Shown in pieces: positions 34,550 through 37,309 of a stretch of DNA of 37,309 bases. The stretch comes from Alkalimonas sp. Lineage in GTDB: Bacteria; Pseudomonadota; Gammaproteobacteria; Enterobacterales; Alteromonadaceae. Position 1 is the stretch's first letter. Each line of letters opens with the position of its first letter. The DNA lies in the NCBI GenBank assembly GCA_020831935.1, contig JAFIFR010000006.1, positions 1-37,309 on the forward strand. Direction: 5' to 3'. The notes beneath the pieces were generated by a model, which saw only the letters and a program-made list of their open reading frames with translations, searched no databases and was not told the origin of the DNA. The translations under genes were made by a program, and so were the position numbers.

Positions 34550-37105
34550 TTAATCAAAGAGCTCCAGCAGCTCGGTGTCAGGTGCTTCATCATCAAAAGA
34601 GAAGCTGGGCGCGCCCGGTTGGGCATGCTGACTGGGTTCGGTACCGCGTATAAAAAACTCAAACATGCTGGTGTGATCATTGGCGCGGCTTAGCAAGCCC
34701 GTCTCAGCATCGATCCGCACTGAGCTGATACCCGAAGGGGGCTCTGCCGGATCGGCGGCCATATCCTGCATGGCCACTTGCATAAAGCTGATCCAGGCTG
34801 GCAGGGCGGTGCGGGCACCTGCTTCAAGGCCGCTGCTTTGATCGTGACCAAGGTTGGCATTCCAGGTGGCCCGGCCCAAACTGCGGTTGGCATCGTCAAA
34901 GCCAACCCAGCTGATGCCGACCAGCTGGCGATTGAAACCGGCAAACCAGGTGTCCTTGGAGTCGTTGGTGGTACCGGTTTTCCCGGACAAATCACGCCGC
35001 TGCAAGCTTTGTGCACGCCAGGCGGTACCATTCCAGCCGGTGCCGCGGTTCCAGTTGCCACCGCCCCAAATACTGGTCTTGAGTGCTTCGCGAATTAAAA
35101 AAGCATTTTGTTCACTTAGGACTTGCGGAGCTGCAGGTACAGCTGCGTTGTCGGTGTCTTCCTGTTCGGCATCCAGGGTAGCAAACAACTGAGCCAGTTG
35201 AGCTTCACTGTCCAGCTCAGCCGGCTGCTCTATTGCTTCCTGCTGGCACTCAGGACAAGCAATCCTGGGCTGGTGCTGGTAAATCAGCTCGCCTTCCTCG
35301 TTGTAGATGCGGTCAATGACATAGGGATCAACCAGATAGCCGCCGTTGGCAAAAACGGCATAGCCATTGGCCAGCTCCAGCGGCGTTAACGACGCAGAGC
35401 CCAAAGAGAGAGTTTCATTGCGTGGCAAATCCTGCTCGGCAAAACCAAAGTTACGCAGGTGGGCAATGGTCTCGTCCAGACCGACACCACGCATTAAGCG
35501 CACCGAAACGACGTTCTTGGACTTGGCCAGGGCTTCCCGTACCCGGATAGGGCCATCGTACACCGCCGGAGAGTTTCTGGGACGCCAGGCAATGCCCGCT
35601 CCCTGGTCCCAATGGTGAATGGGGGCGTCGTTGACAATGGAAGCCAGGGTATAACCATGCTCCAGTGCAGCTGAATAGATAAAGGGCTTGATGGTAGAAC
35701 CGACCTGGCGCTTGGCCTGCGTTGCCCGGTTAAACTGGCTTTGGGCAAAGCTAAAGCCACCAACCAGGGCCTGAATGGCGCCGGTGTTGGGATCCATCGC
35801 GACGAAGGCACTGCTGGCAGCTGGTACCTGACTCAGTTGCCAATGCTCACCATTGTGACGCACCCGAATGTGCATGCCGGGCTGCAGAATATCCGCTGCT
35901 TGTCTGGGCGCATGCCCCTGGCGGTGATCGCTGATAAAACTTCGCGCCCACTTTAACCCTTCCCAGGGCAGAGTGATGTGCTGGCCATCGGCCATCAGCA
36001 CCTGAGCTGTCTGTTCCTCGGTAGCAAGCACCACCGCATGCAGCAGATCTTCCAGGCTGCTTTGCCCGGCTAAATAGCGCAGCAGCTCGGATTCAGGCCA
36101 GGCATCCTGGCCTTCTTCGTCATCCTGTTGCCATAACTCGGCTTCCGGCCCCCGGTACCCATGGCGCTCATCGTAGTCGTACAGATTTTGCTGCACGGCG
36201 CGACGGGCTGCATCCTGAATCGGTTTGCTCACGGTGGTATGCACTTGCAAGCCTGCACTGTAGGCAAAGTCTTCGCCATACATATCCACCACTTGCTGTC
36301 GGACCATTTCGGCGACGTAAGGGGCGGAGGCGGTGATCTGGGCGCCATGGCGGCGGCTGATCACCGGCGCTTGCAGCGCCTCGCGGTACTCCTGCTCGGT
36401 AATGTAATTCATCGTCAGCATCCGACCGAGCACAATGTTGCGTCGATTGCGCGCATTGGTTGGCGAACGGACAGGGTTTAGTACGGATGGTGCCTGGGGC
36501 AAGCCTGCGATAATGGCGATTTCATCCAAGGTGAGCTCATCGACGGTTTTACCAAAGTACACCTGAGCCGCAGCACCGACGCCAAAGGCACGATGGCCGA
36601 GTTCGATTTTATTGAGGTACAACTCGAGGATTTCATCTTTGCTCAGCACCCGCTCAATTTTGACTGCCAGGAAAATTTCTTTAATTTTCCGGATGATTTT
36701 CTTTTCCCGGGTCAAAAAGAAATTTCGCGCCAATTGTTGGGTGATGGTACTGGCCCCCTGGGTTGCATCGCGGGTGCTGGCGACCACAAGGGCGGCCCGC
36801 ATCATGCCAATCACGTCAAAGCCTGGGTGATCGTAAAAGCGACTGTCTTCTGTAGCCAGGAAGGCCTCAATCAGTTGCGGGGGCATTTGATCCAGTGTGA
36901 GAGGAATACGGCGCTGCTCGCCAAACTGCGACATCAGCTCACCATCGGCGGTAAAAACCCGCATTGGGGTTTGCAAACGGACATCTTGCAACTGCCTTAC
37001 ATCAGGCAGATCATCCTTCACATACCAGTAAGCTGCGGCCACCCCCAGGATGGCGACAACAAGCCCAGTCAGGCACAAAATCAGTATTTTTTTTAGCCAG
37101 GACAC
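34550..37105 (-). CDS. mrcA: Penicillin-binding protein 1A (bifunctional)
   Basis: PBP1a polymerises and cross-links peptidoglycan at the inner membrane. A membrane anchor at about 7-28 is followed by a GT51 glycosyltransferase with catalytic E86 in TEDSRFYDHPG and QGASTITQQLARNFFL. An OB-like insert lies between the two enzymes. The transpeptidase has S470-T-I-K, SKN (529-531) and SGKTGTTN. Length is 851 residues, as in E. coli. It converges on argH and is divergent from a pilM start, an order also seen, from memory, in Shewanella and Pseudomonas. Confidence 0.96.
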   Translation of the reverse strand: MSWLKKILILCLTGLVVAILGVAAAYWYVKDDLPDVRQLQDVRLQTPMRVFTADGELMSQFGEQRRIPLTLDQMPPQLIEAFLATEDSRFYDHPGFDVIGMMRAALVVASTRDATQGASTITQQLARNFFLTREKKIIRKIKEIFLAVKIERVLSKDEILELYLNKIELGHRAFGVGAAAQVYFGKTVDELTLDEIAIIAGLPQAPSVLNPVRSPTNARNRRNIVLGRMLTMNYITEQEYREALQAPVISRRHGAQITASAPYVAEMVRQQVVDMYGEDFAYSAGLQVHTTVSKPIQDAARRAVQQNLYDYDERHGYRGPEAELWQQDDEEGQDAWPESELLRYLAGQSSLEDLLHAVVLATEEQTAQVLMADGQHITLPWEGLKWARSFISDHRQGHAPRQAADILQPGMHIRVRHNGEHWQLSQVPAASSAFVAMDPNTGAIQALVGGFSFAQSQFNRATQAKRQVGSTIKPFIYSAALEHGYTLASIVNDAPIHHWDQGAGIAWRPRNSPAVYDGPIRVREALAKSKNVVSVRLMRGVGLDETIAHLRNFGFAEQDLPRNETLSLGSASLTPLELANGYAVFANGGYLVDPYVIDRIYNEEGELIYQHQPRIACPECQQEAIEQPAELDSEAQLAQLFATLDAEQEDTDNAAVPAAPQVLSEQNAFLIREALKTSIWGGGNWNRGTGWNGTAWRAQSLQRRDLSGKTGTTNDSKDTWFAGFNRQLVGISWVGFDDANRSLGRATWNANLGHDQSSGLEAGARTALPAWISFMQVAMQDMAADPAEPPSGISSVRIDAETGLLSRANDHTSMFEFFIRGTEPSQHAQPGAPSFSFDDEAPDTELLELFD

Positions 37106-37256
37106 CCAATCGCCTCAGTTACAACGGTCAATTTTGACACTAAACTACTAGTATATAGTTGTTTGTTTTTGAATAAACTCTTTTTATTCCTTTAAAAAGG
37201 ATCTAAGCTACATTGTATAACAATAACAAATGTAATCACTACGGCTGTGTGTTGCT

Positions 37257-37309
37257 ATGATAAAACAACTGTTCCAAAAGCAGTCTCCAATGATGGTAGG
37301 CATCGATAT
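37257..37309 (+). CDS. pilM: PilM, first codons only (cut by window edge)
   Basis: The last 53 bases read MIKQLFQKQSPMMVGIDI and run off the window. The V-G-I-D-I start of an actin-like ATPase fold, and the position divergent from mrcA, fit PilM, the first protein of the pilMNOPQ type IV pilus assembly set. No clear Shine-Dalgarno is seen. The 151-base gap before it has several TATA-like hexamers but no convincing promoter. Identification rests mainly on gene order. Confidence 0.65.
   Translation, partial: MIKQLFQKQSPMMVGID

Noticed and set aside
37134-37159. TTGACA ... TATAGT as a pilM promoter
   Set aside because: The spacer is only 14 bases, too short for a standard sigma-70 promoter.
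37180-37200. CCTTTAAAAAGG as a terminator or operator
   Set aside because: Only a 5-base stem with a 2-base loop in A/T-rich sequence; expected by chance.

Overview
The window is ordinary chromosomal core sequence from a gammaproteobacterium. I place it near the Alteromonadales or the Rheinheimera/Alishewanella group. The grounds are RdgC, MetJ, a DUF3545 small protein, an E. coli-type ThrA/MetL pair of aspartokinase-homoserine dehydrogenase fusions, an argCBFGH operon, and mrcA divergent from a pilM start. Base composition looks moderately GC-rich by eye; I did not compute it. I see no phage, transposon, CRISPR array, tRNA or rRNA. The genus assignment is inference.

Left part (1-9024) is signalling. 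A hybrid histidine kinase, a HIT-family protein and an HDOD protein form a tight operon. The recombination protein gene rdgC and a membrane histidine kinase gene lie on the minus strand. Divergent from that kinase is a three-gene operon encoding a stand-alone receiver, a CheC-like phosphatase and a PAS-GGDEF diguanylate cyclase.

Middle part (9025-22141) begins with the threonine operon thrABC. It has a Thr/Ile-rich leader peptide and a transcription attenuator, and ung overlaps the end of thrC. An unlisted 59-codon gene (DUF3545 type) follows on the minus strand, then a tal-pgi pair. A receiver-TPR protein, yaaA, gsk (inosine-guanosine kinase) and a SHOCT/DUF4870 membrane protein follow on the plus strand. 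The order thrLABC ... yaaA / tal recalls the E. coli thr region.

Right part (22142-37309) carries a short malic enzyme, metJ facing a metB-metL-metF operon, the argCBFGH operon and mrcA (PBP1a). The first codons of pilM lie at the right edge. Met boxes overlap the metB start region, and a pair of ARG boxes lies upstream of argC.

The most interesting signal is a perfect Met box (AGACGTCT) plus an adjacent 6/8 box in the spacer of the thr promoter. It is about as good as the metB operator in the same window. If real, the thr operon would be read by two sensors: MetJ-SAM at initiation and Thr/Ile attenuation in the leader. That would tie both homoserine branches together. The second candidate is the receiver/CheC/diguanylate cyclase operon with its divergent kinase.
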